DNA of 14,074 bases from Ruminococcus flavefaciens (GTDB lineage: Bacteria > Bacillota > Clostridia > Oscillospirales > Ruminococcaceae), in contig DEBW01000175.1 of the NCBI GenBank assembly GCA_002348905.1, forward strand, positions 10,228 to 24,301, written 5' to 3'. The first letter of the stretch is position 1. Each line of letters starts with the position of its first letter. Below the pieces are notes generated by a model. That model ran no database searches. It had not been told where the DNA came from and saw nothing but the letters and a program-made list of their open reading frames with translations. The position numbers and the translations under genes were made by a program. This document shows positions 13,944 through 14,074 of this stretch, in pieces.

Positions 13944-14011
13944 TAAAAGCTGAAGAATTTTCCCTTATAAATATTTATTTAAGTACAGCTAATCTGTACG
14001 TTCAGCTTTTA
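13944..14011 (-). promoter_or_regulatory. Nested inverted repeats upstream of the polyamine operon
   Basis: An 11-bp perfect inverted repeat, TAAAAGCTGAA (13944-13954) and TTCAGCTTTTA (14001-14011), encloses a 6-bp hairpin GTACAG-CTAAT-CTGTAC (13983-13999) and a 12-base palindrome ATAAATATTTAT (13967-13978). On the - strand the large stem ends in TTTTAATTA, so it could terminate a gene entering from the right or act as a leader structure of the operon. No convincing promoter was found between it and the gene start at 13899. The rest of 13900-14074 shows nothing firm. Confidence 0.4.
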
Positions 14012-14074
14012 TTTTAGTACATTTAATCGTTCGATATTTATATCCTCTGTACCTGTCATCTGACAGCCCTTTTC

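Noticed and set aside
13989..14072. Second - strand frame open from the right edge to TAG 13989 (basic, ...GYKYRTIKC...)
   Set aside because: It would end inside the inverted repeat and has no recognisable family; too short to call. The alternative frame ending at 14009 is also too short to list as a gene.
1..14074. CRISPR arrays, insertion sequences, rRNA, integrases, known riboswitches
   Set aside because: No regularly spaced direct repeats, transposase or integrase motifs, rRNA segments or recognisable riboswitch cores were seen on either strand.

Overview
The window looks like chromosomal DNA of a low- to moderate-GC member of the Firmicutes (Bacillota), most likely a gut or rumen Ruminococcus-type clostridium. 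This is inferred from strong AGGAGG ribosome sites, near-consensus sigma-A promoters with 17-base spacers, compact operons, and a carboxyspermidine-type polyamine cluster of the kind known from gut Firmicutes. The species cannot be fixed from the sequence alone.

Left part (1-3750, + strand): two adjacent membrane sensor proteins. The first enters from outside the window. Both end in a HAMP-like linker and a domain with the layout of a class III adenylate/guanylate cyclase whose metal-binding aspartates appear to be lost. They end at a strong hairpin terminator (3704-3745).

Middle part (3750-6980): an AT-richer, patchwork stretch. It holds a small + strand gene with a very good promoter and Shine-Dalgarno site but no usable start codon beside them. 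Four small - strand genes follow: a pyridoxamine-phosphate-oxidase-like flavoprotein, a DUF4274 protein, an unrecognised protein and a DUF4291 protein. The stretch ends at a complete tRNA-Leu(CAA) gene with its own promoter, encoded CCA and terminator.

Right part (7027-14074, - strand): a metal-dependent amidohydrolase with its own promoter, then an eight-gene polyamine operon transcribed right to left. Its order is 4-TM membrane protein, speE (spermidine synthase), speB (agmatinase), GNAT acetyltransferase, saccharopine-dehydrogenase-like carboxy(nor)spermidine synthase, YbjQ/UPF0145 protein, nspC (carboxy(nor)spermidine decarboxylase), second GNAT acetyltransferase, and a terminator at 7920-7950. 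Genes overlap or lie within a few tens of bases of each other. Together they could make putrescine from agmatine, build spermidine by an aspartate-semialdehyde route (CASDH plus NspC) and/or an aminopropyl-transfer route (SpeE), and acetylate the products.

The most notable observation is that speB is split by a single in-frame TGA where the family normally has arginine. The reading frame is otherwise intact and continues on both sides with every metal-binding motif present. Other points worth a second look are the coexistence of two spermidine chemistries in one operon, the tandem pseudo-cyclases, and the gene without a start codon.
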